DNA of 64,000 bases from Bolinopsis microptera (Eukaryota; Ctenophora; Tentaculata; Lobata; Bolinopsidae): assembly GCF_026151205.1 (NCBI RefSeq), contig NC_087080.1, forward strand, positions 12,633,837 to 12,697,836, read 5' to 3'. A model generated the notes under the pieces. The model was given only the letters and a program-made list of their open reading frames with translations. It did not search any database and was not told where the DNA came from. A program made the translations under genes and the position numbers. Position 1 is the stretch's first letter. Each line of letters opens with the position of its first letter. Shown piece by piece: positions 1-11,699 of this stretch.

Positions 1-282
1 GTGCAAATTGTGACAGTAAGTTCGAACACTGCGAATCTGTAAGCAGACCGAGTCTTTGTTAAGAGTTTGACAGTGAATTATTTGTCCTGCTAAACAGATT
101 CTGGCAGTGAGCTGGTTAAAGGGAGGTCACGTGTCAGAAACGCTGGCCAATTACAGACTATTACGTGGCAGTGCGAAGTGTCACACGACATATGCATGTG
201 CCAGTGTAGATGCAGATGGCGGAGCACGTGACTATAACGTGGTCTCTCATGCACATAGTGCTTCAAGTAAATTAGCTCCAGC

Positions 283-1075
283 TTTTTTATACTCCCTGAA
301 ATTGACCGTATTATAGTGCTCTAACTATCTGAAGAGTTTAAAGAAAATTTATCAATACAATTTTCCGTTATTTAAGAATCCGGCAAAAATTCTGGCCAAA
401 TGAAGATATTTTCTTGTGTTTGACCTTGTATCTCCACTCACAGACGAAGAAATTTTTTATACTCCCTGAAATTGACCGTATTATAGTGCTCTAACTATTT
501 GAAGAGTTTAAAGAACATTTATCAATACAATTTTCCGTTATTCAAGAATCCGGCAAAAATTCTGGCCAAATGAAGATATTTTCTTGTGTTTGACCTTGTA
601 TCTCCACTCACAGACGAAGAAATGTTTTTATACTCCCTGAAATTGACCGTATTATAGTGCTCTAAATATTTGAAGAGTTTAAAGAACATTTATCAATACA
701 ATTTTCCGTTATTCAAGAATCCGGCAAAAATTCTGGCCAAATGAAGATATTTTCTTGTGTTTGACCTTGTATCTCCACTCACAGACGAAGAAATGTTTTT
801 ATACTCCCTGAAATTGACCGTATTATAGTGCTCTAACTATTTGAAGAGTTTAAAGAACATTTATCAATACAATTTTCCGTTATTCAAGAATCCGGCAAAA
901 ATTCTGGCCAAATGAAGATATTTTCTTGTGTTTGACCTTGTATCTCCACTCACAGACGAAGAAATTTTTTTATACTCCCTGAAATGGACTGTATTATAAT
1001 GTTCTAACTATTTGAAGAGTTTAAAGAACATTTATCAATACAATTTTCCGTTATTCAAGAATCCGGCAAAAAAAT
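283..1075 (+). repeat. Tandem array of ~170-bp repeat (left arm of foldback-like element)
   Basis: About four and a half head-to-tail copies of a ~170-bp unit, each starting near TATACTCCCTGAAATTGACC and containing CCGTTATTCAAGAATCCGGC and CTCCACTCACAGACGAAGAA. The units are nearly identical. The same unit lies in inverted orientation at about 2628-3150, so the two arrays face each other across 1.55 kb. The arrangement resembles foldback transposons, whose terminal inverted repeats are themselves tandem arrays. Confidence 0.9.
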
Positions 1076-1724
1076 CAGCGCCAAATAACAAAACTTATCC
1101 TTGTGTTTCAGGTATTACCTAGTGATCGCTATGTCTATATTACTTCACAGTGGTATATGTGGAAGTTGGTATTATCCTGTTAATATTTGCCGAGTTTTGT
1201 GGACAGTTGGCCATGATTTTAAGTGATATTTTGGAAAAGTTTGGGAAATTTGCAGCGCGATTATCCGGCAAAAATCCGGCAATTCTGGTCTCAAGTACTT
1301 CTGTATGGAACGCGCGGTTACAATAAAATTAAGCAAAGAACCTCAGAAGTATCGACTGTGACACAAAGGCGCGAGTATATATATTTCAAACTAACTTATT
1401 TGCGCGCATGCAACACATGCTTTTACAGCTGAAATTTTCTTGGCCATTTCCAAACCAACTTAAGTACCTTACTCGGGAATATTATAGCGGGTTAATTTAT
1501 GACTAGGAAAATTTATGACCGGGAAAAATATGACGGAATTTGCCAAAACCCACCACTTTATCCCAGTCATAATATTCTCAACTTTCATAAAACTAATCTA
1601 GATCAACTTTTGTTAAAAATGACCACCGGAGGGGTTGGCTTTTTATCCCGAATTGTAGGTCTGACGAAAAATCGTCCAATTTAGCAGCAAATTGTACCAA
1701 TACAACGTTCGGTCGACGCCAAAA

Positions 1725-1754
1725 ATCCTGCAAGATTGTGAAATCTTGCAGGAT
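1725..1754. repeat. Short perfect hairpin, 13-bp stem
   Basis: ATCCTGCAAGATT, loop GTGA, AATCTTGCAGGAT. It is perfectly paired and recurs at 5412-5441 in duplication copy 2. It lies in the spacer between the two inverted arrays. No function can be assigned. Confidence 0.8.
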
Positions 1755-2627
1755 GAAAGTTATTGTGATGTTTCGCTCCCTGGCCCTGTTTTAAAACTGT
1801 TGAATGAGGGTGTTTCCTCTCTTGAACTGCTGGTGGATGTCAAATTCGTATTCTTACTCTATACTGTAGTCATGAAGTGACTGTACTCGTCTATATTCTA
1901 TTGTATGCCGTTTCGGCCGGATGGTATCACTAATCACACTATTCTTTATTGTTAAACCACTTTTGTAGCATTTTTTGGAAATATGCTAAACTATGACCTA
2001 GTAGTGACTAGTGTCCCTCACTTCAAGCTAAATGAAGTCTCATTTTGTTGTCCGTCGTTACTCTAGCTGTAGCCTGTATTGCAGGAGTACCAGCTATTTA
2101 TACCAGAACATGAACAAATTGCATGCTACCAGTTGCAGTAAGGTGTGCCTTCATCATCTGTCATCATCTGTCATCATCTTGTCATTATCCAACTCTCTTA
2201 TCAGATGCACCAGAGTGTTTGAATGTATAAATATTGCAGCCTCGCGCAAGATAGTCTGATCACAACCCCCTGCATTTTCGCGGAGCTTCTTCTTAAGAAA
2301 AGTGCGTTCAAAATTCCGCTTGATTACTCTTTTGAGCTGCCCAGTGCCCCGCTGCCGCCATTACAATTATTATAACCTGAAGGAATAGTTTTTAAATTAT
2401 TGAGCTAGAGTTTAAATTACTTTTCATATTTTACTGTTTTTATTAGTTTTTCGCTAAAGTACGAAATGTATGTTTTTACCGAAACTCAAAATTGAATAGG
2501 ACAGTGTAAAGTCTAACGTCAGTGTTACCTTATTCTTCAACCAATTTTTCGTACTAATAAAATATTGTGAACACTGACAGAAAGGGTCTACCCAACATTT
2601 TTATGGAACGAGGGCTACTTGAGAGCG

Positions 2628-3150
2628 TTTTGCCGGATTTTTGCCGGATTCTTGAATAACGGAAAATTGTATTGATAAATGTTCTTTAAACTCTTCAAAT
2701 AGTTAGAGCACTATAGTACGGTCAATTTCAGGGAGTATAAACAAATTTCTTCGTCTGTGAGTGGAGATACAAGGTCAAACACAAGAAAATATCTTCATTT
2801 GGCCAGAATTTTTGCCGGATTCTTGAATAACGGAAAATTGTATTGATAAATGTTCTTTAAACTCTCCAAATAGTTAGAGCACTATAATACGGTCAATTTC
2901 AGGGAGTATAAAAAAATTTCTTCGTCTGTGAGTGGAGATACAAGGTCAAACACAAGAAAATATCTTCATATTGCCAGAATTTTTGCCGGATTCTTGAATA
3001 ACGGAAAATTGTATTGATAAATTTTCTTTAAACTCTTCAAATAGTTAGAGCACTATAATACGGTCAATTTCAGGGAGTATAAAAACATTTCTTCGTCTGT
3101 GAGTGGAGATACAAGGTCAAACACAAGAAAATATCTTCATTTGGCCAGAA
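2628..3150 (-). repeat. Inverted array of the same ~170-bp repeat (right arm)
   Basis: Three copies of the ~170-bp unit, reverse-complemented relative to 283-1075; each contains CTTCGTCTGTGAGTGGAGAT and ATTTTTGCCGGATTCTTGAA. This arm is absent from duplication copy 2. Confidence 0.9.
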
Positions 3151-3687
3151 TTTTTTAGACTTAAAAATTTAAATTAATTTAAAACTAAGTTTTCAAACCA
3201 CAAATTTTATTGCTGAAGCAGGAACCTACTGTGTAAATTTAATAAGTCTAACATGGTAATAGAGAGATGATATAAAGTAGGACTTTCTGAACCGATCGTA
3301 GCTCGGTCGTGGGGATGAACATACTATGCAACATAATCTTCCAGGGTCTAATCAAGATGGAAGTTTGGGATCATCTAATAACTCAGCAGGATCCATCCGC
3401 AGAGGACTTGGTATCGTACACCCCACTATACTGTCGAAGTCGGAAAAACCGGAACCCACGTAGAGTGTAGACCTACAATGATAATTTTCTGTGATCAGTA
3501 ACTTCACAGATTACTATTTGGATTAAACTAGATTTAAAAGAAGTTAGACGATTGCACATTTAACCAATTGGCAAAATAAACGTTTTACAACTTCACATCA
3601 ACATGAACATGAAAATGTTTCCAAGATTCAAAAAACATTGAATTCACTTTGAATAAAGACAAAAACCGTTCGGACTTACTTACTTCG

Positions 3688-6222
3688 GTGCAAATTGTGA
3701 CAGTAAGTTCGAACACTGCGAATCTGTAAGCAGACCGAGTCTTTGTTAAGAGTTTGACAGTGAATTATTTGTCCTGCTAAACAGATTCTGGCAGTGAGCT
3801 GGTTAAAGGGAGGTCACGTGTCAGAAACGCTGGCCAATTACAGACTATTACGTGGCAGTGCGAAGTGTCACACGACATATGCATGTGCCAGTGTAGATGC
3901 AGATGGAGGAGCACGTGACTATAACGTGGTCTCTCATGCACATAGTGCTTCAAGTAAATTAGCTCCAGCTTTTTTATACTCCCTGAAATTGACCGTATTA
4001 TAGTGCTCTAACTATCTGAAGAGTTTAAAGAAAATTTATCAATACAATTTTCCGTTATTTAAGAATCCGGCAAAAATTCTGGCCAAATGAAGATATTTTC
4101 TTGTGTTTGACCTTGTATCTCCACTCACAGACGAAGAAATTTTTTATACTCCCTGAAATTGACCGTATTATAGTGCTCTAACTATTTGAAGAGTTTAAAG
4201 AACATTTATCAATACAATTTTCCGTTATTCAAGAATCCGGCAAAAATTCTGGCCAAATGAAGATATTTTCTTGTGTTTGACCTTGTATCTCCACTCACAG
4301 ACGAAGAAATGTTTTTATACTCCCTGAAATTGACCGTATTATAGTGCTCTAACTATTTGAAGAGTTTAAAGAACATTTATCAATACAATTTTCCGTTATT
4401 CAAGAATCCGGCAAAAATTCTGGCCAAATGAAGATATTTTCTTGTGTTTGACCTTGTATCTCCACTCACAGACGAAGAAATGTTTTTATACTCCCTGAAA
4501 TTGACCGTATTATAGTGCTCTAACTATTTGAAGAGTTTAAAGAACATTTATCAATACAATTTTCCGTTATTCAAGAATCCGGCAAAAATTCTGGCCAAAT
4601 GAAGATATTTTCTTGTGTTTGACCTTGTATCTCCACTCACAGACGAAGAAATTTTTTTATACTCCCTGAAATGGACTGTATTATAATGTTCTAACTATTT
4701 GAAGAGTTTAAAGAACATTTATCAATACAATTTTCCGTTATTCAAGAATCCGGCAAAAAAATCAGCGCCAAATAACAAAACTTATCCTTGTGTTTCAGGT
4801 ATTACCTAGTGATCGCTATGTCTATATTACTTCACAGTGGTATATGTGGAAGTTGGTATTATCCTGTTAATATTTGCCGAGTTTTGTGGACAGTTGGCCA
4901 TGATTTTAAGTGATATTTTGGAAAAGTTTGGGAAATTTGCAGCGCGATTATCCGGCAAAAATCCGGCAATTCTGGTCTCAAGTACTTCTGTATGGAACGC
5001 GCGGTTACAATAAAATTAAGCAAAGAACCTCAGAAGTATCGACTGTGACACAAAGGCGCGAGTATATATATTTCAAACTAACTTATTTGCGCGCATGCAA
5101 CACATGCTTTTACAGCTGAAATTTTCTTGGCCATTTCCAAACCAACTTAAGTACCTTACTCGGGAATATTATAGCGGGTTAATTTATGACTAGGAAAATT
5201 TATGACCGGGAAAAATATGACGGAATTTGCCAAAACCCACCACTTTATCCCAGTCATAATATTCTCAACTTTCATAAAACTAATCTAGATCAACTTTTGT
5301 TAAAAATGACCACCGGAGGGGTTGGCTTTTTATCCCGAATTGTAGGTCTGACGAAAAATCGTCCAATTTAGCAGCAAATTGTACCAATACAACGTTCGGT
5401 CGACGCCAAAAATCCTGCAAGATTGTGAAATCTTGCAGGATGAAAGTTATTGTGATGTTTCGCTCCCTGGCCCTGTTTTAAAACTGTTAAATGAGGGTGT
5501 TTCCTCTCTTGAACTGCTGGTGGATGTCAAATTCGTATTCTTACTCTATACTGTAGTCATGAAGTGACTGTACTCGTCTATATTCTATTGTATGCCGTTT
5601 CGGCCGGATGGTATCACTAATCACACTATTCTTTATTGTTAAACCACTTTTGTAGCATTTTTTGGAAATATGCTAAACTATGACCTAGTAGTGACTAGTG
5701 TCCCTCACTTCAAGCTAAATGAAGTCTCATTTTGTTGTCCGTCGTTACTCTAGCTGTAGCCTGTATTGCAGGAGTACCAGCTATTTATACCAGAACATGA
5801 ACAAATTGCATGCTACCAGTTGCAGTAAGGTGTGCCTTCATCATCTGTCATCATCTGTCATCATCTTGTCATTATCCAACTCTCTTATCAGATGCACCAG
5901 AGTGTTTGAATGTATAAATATTGCAGCCTCGCGCAAGATAGTCTGATCACAACCCCCTGCATTTTCGCGGAGCTTCTTCTTAAGAAAAGTGCGTTCAAAA
6001 TTCCGCTTGATTACTCTTTTGAGCTGCCCAGTGCCCCGCTGCCGCCATTACAATTATTATAACCTGAAGGAATAGTTTTTAAATTATTGAGCTAGAGTTT
6101 AAATTACTTTTCATATTTTACTGTTTTTATTAGTTTTTCGCTAAAGTACGAAATGTATGTTTTTACCGAAACTCAAAATTGAATAGGACAGTGTAAAGTC
6201 TAACGTCAGTGTTACCTTATTC
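3688..6222. repeat. 3.7-kb direct duplication, copy 2
   Basis: This is the second copy of the unit starting at base 1. Identity stops abruptly after the shared TTACCTTATTC at 6222. Copy 2 therefore lacks the inverted arm and the tail (2536-3687) that follow copy 1. Beyond the break the sequence is unrelated and leads into the first visible exon of the NME8/NME9-like gene at 6717. Confidence 0.95.
3970..4762 (+). repeat. Tandem array of ~170-bp repeat, duplicate of 283-1075
   Basis: This is the left-arm array carried in duplication copy 2, with the same units in the same order. No inverted partner follows before the duplication ends at 6222. Confidence 0.9.
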
Positions 6223-6716
6223 AAAACAAAACTTGAAGACTTTCGAAAGCTTGCGCTGTTGATGACCATCTTTTGTCAAAAGCAAAAGCTCGAAGTGCAG
6301 CCTGGGCTAATTAGTATTACGTGTTCGGTGTTACTAATGTGTGTGCACATTCTTTGTTATCACAAAATATCCATATTCAAGTCTGAGTTATTATTCGGAA
6401 TGCCGATTGAAAAATTGCATTTGTAATATAATTAAATGAAATTATAAATTCAGTAGAGTAAGATGTCTCTTATTTCAATTAGATATTAATTTTGTAACAT
6501 AATGTTAGCGATGAATCCAAGAAATGCGATGAAGAAACGAATGTTTGTTCAAATGACATCACTAGCACTTTGATTTTAGACTTTCTAGACATCCCTGGAT
6601 CAACCCCTCCCTGGTCCCTATATTTGCTTTCGAGGAGAGATTTTTCTTCCTGAAGTATATGATGCCGAATATTTTCATCGACATTCAACAGTTTAAAAAA
6701 TCATCTGTATTTTCAG

Positions 6717-9700
6717 TGGGGAGTCAACATTTTTGGTCCTCTCTGCAAACAACGCTGTCGAAAAATGGCGGGAAATTATTGGTCCAGCAGATCCGAGTGA
6801 GGCAAAAGCGACTAAACCGCAGTCTCTTCGGTCAAAACTAGGTGGGTGAAACGAGGCTACTGATACAATTTTTAAATAATAATAAAAGTTTCGGCAATCA
6901 ATAGTTTTTTCGGTACATGCAGACTTGGAATTAACGTTAAGTCAATCTCGCTGCATTGGTTTATACATATCGTACTTTGCCCAAAATGCCCATCATAACG
7001 ATATCCCAACCACACAGCCCTGAATCTGTTATCTAAACAGCTAAACAGCATCATTAATCATTATCTACTAGCTTATTAATATTGCTCAGTAGTATCACGA
7101 ATCCCCGAGCGTTCATTAATTTAAATCCTGCTCAGGTAAGGACATCTTGAAGAACGGACTACACGGCAGTTCCTCGGCTGAACATGCCCTTAAGAGTATA
7201 GAGCAGATATTTGGAGCCAGCATGACGATACGTAGCAGTAAGAGCAAATCTTTCACGAGCCAAGGTCTGGATACTTCTGAGGTATGTTTGTTTGCAAGTA
7301 TGTTGTATGTGTGCTTGTTTTTCGACTGAGGAATGCTCATATTACATATTACAGATATTAGAGATAACAGATGTTTTCCCTTACTGCGAACTGCGAAGCT
7401 TAATCTGAACTATCAGTATAAATTTAAGGGGGCAGGGAGTCTTCGTGAAAATTTTCTTGAAATCGACTTTAGTATGAAAATTTTTGAACCACTTAACTTA
7501 CCTTACAAGACATTTTTATAACGTACGAAATGCGACGGTTTTCCCGAAATTTCGCCATATTTTCGGACCGCCAAAATTTCGGTCGTCGTAATAGAATCCG
7601 TCGCATTATTTTTAGCTTATTCCAATAATTGTGGCTTCATCGATTCATTTTGTTCTTGAAAAGTTAGTGATATGATGGTGGGACAAATAAACACAATATT
7701 CCATGATGAATTTAATGTCAAGTTATACGTTTTAAATTTACAATAAATTACATTTATGTGCTAACATAAACGTCTTATAGACTAAGTCAAGATAAACAAT
7801 TTAATACCAAACTCAATAAGTGAAACTGAAAGATTCGAGCCGGACCCCCTAGAGGAAGATGAAGAAATCGATTTATAAGTTTCATTTTGTTTCAACATGA
7901 TTTTACCGATTTTTAGAAAATTTTGAATTTCCTTTGTGTCAGAAAACAAAATGATGAAAAATACCCTTATTTTCTGTGACGTCCGAAATGTGACGGTTTT
8001 TGTTCAATTTCGCCATATTTTCGGACCGCCAAAATTTCGGTCGTCGCACATTGGTCCGCCACAAAAATGTCTTGTAAGGTATTTTCTTTACGTTTGATAA
8101 AGGGAAGAGAACACTTTTGGGTCTTGTTAATTTGTATCTTGTTAAGGGCATAGCAGAGATAGGAAGCGTGCAAGGAGCGACCGATAAGACTGAGAATGAT
8201 GTGTGTAGTGATCTCCCAACTGACAGTCCTAAAGATAACAATAAATCGTCATCTCAACGCACTCTGGAAGGTGAGGTTCTGGAGTCATTTGAACGTCATA
8301 TTTGTAAATAAGACGTTCAATACTTTAAATAATATTCACAATCACGATACTTCAATGTAATGGTCATGGTCAGTCAGTAGCTGGTTTATTATTAACATAT
8401 CATCTGTATCTTGTTCAGCCTGGGTTAAATCGGGTGTAACGAGCATGATTTATTTCTGTAATGTTTTATCACTTTCTGTAATGTTTTACACTTCATTTTA
8501 CTTAGATGGCCAGGACTTGCCAGAATTACCTCACGACTCAGAAAATCATACTCCACGGGTAACTCCTGAGCTCACAGTTACTCCTGAGCTTACAGTAAAT
8601 GAAACAGACGGCATCGTCAAGCGATCTCAATCACAGGCTCAATGGCATCTGTCAAAATCACCAACCAGGTCGGGAATGTCCGTCATGGGGGCACAATCAC
8701 AAATGGCGCTGACACGAACACAAATGTCAGTCACATTAGCACAATCACATTTAGATCTTGCACAATCAAGAATTGAGGCCGCAGAAACAAAAATTGAAGA
8801 AACACGTGCTCAATCGGCATCCGGGACACCAACTACGGAATCTATACAAAAGATAGCAGCAGCACGTTCGCAAATAAATCAAGCACAATCAGATATTGAT
8901 CAGTCTAAATCACTTATAGAAAAAGTACAATCCCAAATGTTAGAGAAGGAGTCTAAAATTGAGGTAGCACAATCATTAAATCAAGCACAACCAGATATTG
9001 ATCAGTCTAAATCACTTATCGGAAAAGTACAATCCCAAATGTTAGAGAAAGCACAGTCTAAACTTGAGGTAGCACAATCATTAATTGAGCAAGCTTTATC
9101 AAATATAGAAGAAAATGGTTCCCAAATTGAGCAAGCCCAATCACCAAATGAAGAATCACAGCTACCAAATGAAGAATCACAATCACCAAATGAAGAATCA
9201 CAACCAAAAAATGAAGAATCACAACCACAAAATGAAGAATCACAACCACCCAGTGAAGAATCACAAAATGAAGAATCACAACCACGTAATGAAGAATCAC
9301 GACCACCCAATGAAGAATCTCAAAATGAAGAATCACAACCACCAAATGAAGAATCACAAAATGACACCACAGATGCAGAGAAGTCAGATTCGAATGATAA
9401 TGAAGCTAAAGGAGAGACGGAGCAAAAAGAGGTCGATAGCCCAGAAAAACAGGTTACAATACTGAAACTTCGAGAAATCTTCTTTTGAATGTGCCGTGTT
9501 TTACTTTTCAAAACTTTGTGCTCTTTCGTAGATTGAAAAGCAGCGTACTAAATATTTATTGAAGGCACAGATAATTTTGAATTTAAATTTTCGCCATGTG
9601 TCAGGCAGAACCTAGTTCGGGAGAACAAGCTGGAGAAGAAGAAAAGCAAGAAGAAGAGACAGCGGTAAAGGAAGAACAAGGTGAGGAAGTTAAACCGCCT

Positions 9701-11699
9701 GCAGTAGAAAGTGAGCAAGTCCATAACGCCGACGGAGAAGTTGAAACGGTCGATGCACTTCAGCCGTCCATGACTAATGTGAGTTCTACCTATTCTCGTT
9801 GCTTCATTATTCTATTGTTTGTTTGTTTTTGTTTGGGGACCGGTTTTTTATACCCGGCCAATGTTTACAAAATAATATAATACATAACAATATAATTTTA
9901 TTTAATATGCGTGAATATGAAAAGTGAAAATGTTGATTACGTCTATTCATTAAAAACAAAAACAGAAACTTTAAAAATTAAAACTTGTATATCATGATTT
10001 ATTAACATATAGTGACAAATAATTTGATTTGATACGACAGATGATCACACGCACTGTTTTATAAGCTACTTGAGGTTAAAACAAAAAAAGAAAAACTGAG
10101 CCCATGTCTTATCAGCACCTGCTAGCGCTATCTATATGATGCTATTAATATGACAGTGAATGGGCAGTGAAAAAAGTGGCATATGGTTGATAGTGACTAG
10201 TGTGCTAACCGTCTGGTTTTATTTATTCCTTAGTTTATTCTCGGTAGTTGATTTGTTGTGTGCCTGATCTTGTCGATTTACGGTAGCCCGGGTAAATTAT
10301 GTAACAGAAAAGGTGGCCATTCTTCATCGTTTCCTGAGCTTTGTAGTTCTATCATTACACGCTTCGCTGATTTCTTATATATGCTTATTGAGAAAATGCT
10401 AGATGGGCAAGTTATGCGACTAATGTTGTGCTCGGTAATAGCTAATATAGGACCTTTATACAGAACACTGGCGCGTAGATCTGGTTGAGAGAACGTTGTT
10501 AGCCAGTCGATATTGTCGTCATAAGACGTGCCATACTTTGGTATATCGGGAGGAAATAAGTCTTTTGGAGGAAATAAGTCTTTTAAAGGAAATAAGTCTT
10601 TTCCATTGATGGTAGTCACTGTCACATGTTCGCAGTTAAGACTTACCTTATCGGACATAATTGTCACCTTAGCGTGAATAATTATGTCCGTGAAAATAAT
10701 GTCTGTGGCATTAAGGTCCGTAAGTCCGGTAATTATTTACATTGATTTTAGTGTGTGTGTCCCTGCATATGCGTAGATATGTGTGTAGCCGATTACTACT
10801 ATTAGCTTATTAGTATACTATAATCAGTAATCACTCCTCAGTCACATTCACTCTGTATTAAATGTACATAACAGTAAGTTAAAGTACTTAAGTTAAAACA
10901 CCATGGTCACTATGAATTTGATTTGGTCCGTGAAAAACTTGTCCGTGACAATTATGTCCGATAAGGTAAATTATATTGCCTAATTAATGATGTAATAACG
11001 GGAACGCATTTTTAATCAGTTATTTTCTCCTAACAGATGTCAGAAGGATTATCCCCGATATCGGAGGGACAGGAGGATTACTTTCAGGACTCATTCAACT
11101 CCGACTCATCTGTTTTACGAGGTTTGGATAACATAATTTAGGGGACGTTTTATCTTTATTTAGGGGGTTGTTTTATCTGAGTTTAGGGGGTGTCTTATCT
11201 TAGTTTAGGGAGGAATTCTATTATTGTTTTGCTGCGTTTTTCATACCAAGGGTAAACAAACCATCTCATAAACCATTGTTTAGAAAATCTGAAAAATTAT
11301 CCTGAAATAACCGTCAATTATTTAAAACTTGCCAAAACACATTCAAAACACGCACAAAAATAGTTTGTTACACTTTTTCGATTAAAAAGGTATTTATAAC
11401 AATTATGAATAAAATGTTGACCAATTAATCGTGTTTCAGAAGCTAGAGAAACTTTAGAGAACGAGGTGACGATGACAAACACCCCTGATCACACAGGGGA
11501 CGAACTAGAAGAGCTACCAGCTGATAGTGATAAAGAGGGTTAGTTGAACACAAGGATATGTTTTATCAGGGATCTAGATATTACCTGATAGTGATAGATG
11601 TTTTGTAAATTGTGATGATCAAAACAACTTTCCTTTTTCATAACTTCACAGTCAAATTATTCAGGGACGACGCCGGTGCCTGAAAAGAAAGAAGATTGA
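6717..11699 (+). CDS. NME8/NME9-like NDP-kinase-domain protein with long Q/S/E-rich tail (3' part of gene)
   Basis: Exons by phase: 6717-6841, 7136-7281, 8147-8270, 8506-9452, 9605-9778, 11037-11121, 11440-11538, 11665-11699 (TGA 11697). The first two encode the C-terminal half of a nucleoside diphosphate kinase domain, including LVLSANNAVEKWREIIGPAD and NGLHGSS with the family's catalytic His. Closest in feel is the last NDK domain of the thioredoxin-NDK proteins NME8/TXNDC3 and NME9/TXNDC6, where NME8-type proteins are outer dynein arm intermediate chains. Exon 4 encodes about 315 residues: heptad-like AQS-x4-AQS repeats, then NEESQ-type repeats. Exons 5-8 are acidic. The first exon starts in phase 2, so at least one exon upstream is missing; I found no thioredoxin or N-terminal NDK exon in 1-6716. 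The 5' end lies left of the window or was lost at the duplication. The exon-3 acceptor ends AAG and is the least certain. Distinction between NME8 and NME9 is an inference. Confidence 0.78.
7499..8081. mobile_element. MITE-like element, ACCTTACAAGACAT termini (copy 1)
   Basis: The ends are ACCTTACAAGACATTTTTAT and its reverse complement (ATGTCTTGTAAGGT at 8067-8080), flanked by TA. Subterminal sequence is also inverted (CCGAAATTTTGGCGG-type blocks near both ends). It is about 580 bp with no transposase ORF. It lies in the intron between exons 2 and 3 of the NME8/NME9-like gene and ends 66 bp before exon 3. A related copy sits at 17775-18284 in the opposite orientation. A TA target and short TIRs suggest a Tc1/mariner-like or similar cut-and-paste family, which is inference. 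Confidence 0.8.
10278..10667 (-). other. Unrecognised 129-codon ORF antisense in an intron
   Basis: An open frame on the minus strand inside the intron 9779-11036 of the NME8/NME9-like gene. It begins in the left TIR of the MITE at 10643-10969 and contains KDLFP repeated three times. I recognise no domain. It may be element-derived or chance, and I would not count it as a gene without transcript support. Confidence 0.15.
10643..10969. mobile_element. MITE-like element with perfect 25-bp TIRs
   Basis: The left end (10643-10667, starting TTACCTTATCGGACATAA) and right end (10945-10969, ending TGTCCGATAAGGTAA) are perfect inverse complements over 25 bp. The 327-bp element has no ORF of its own spanning it; GTCCGTGA motifs recur inside. 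It sits in an intron of the NME8/NME9-like gene. Confidence 0.85.
11132..11215 (+). repeat. Short tandem repeat next to a splice donor
   Basis: About three and a half copies of a ~25-30-bp unit (TTTAGGGGG-TT-TTTTATCT), starting 10 bp after the exon 6 donor at 11122. It is G-rich on the + strand and noncoding. Confidence 0.7.

Larger units (their letters stand above)
1..2535. repeat. 3.7-kb direct duplication, copy 1
   Basis: Bases 1-2535 recur at 3688-6222 with a constant offset of 3,687 bp and only a handful of substitutions (for example GATGGCGG against GATGGAGG, and CTGTTGAATG against CTGTTAAATG). The small ORFs inside recur unchanged and show no recognisable domain, so I read the unit as non-coding. 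Copy 1 starts at the first base of the window, so the unit may extend further left. Either a recent tandem duplication or an unresolved haplotype/assembly duplication would explain it; the sequence alone does not decide. Confidence 0.95.

Noticed and set aside
107..2259. Small plus-strand open frames in the duplicated unit, repeated at 3794-5946
   Set aside because: They recur only because the DNA is duplicated, show no domains or splice context, and one runs into the 170-bp repeat.
6479..6688. Minus-strand frame just before exon 6717, and a plus-strand frame reading GEIFLPEVYDAEYFHRHST
   Set aside because: Neither matches the NDK N-terminal half nor supplies a donor in the phase needed by exon 6717-6841.
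9002..9357. Antisense and shifted frames over the NEESQ repeats
   Set aside because: They are shadows of the repetitive exon 8506-9452, whose frame is supported by phase with flanking exons.
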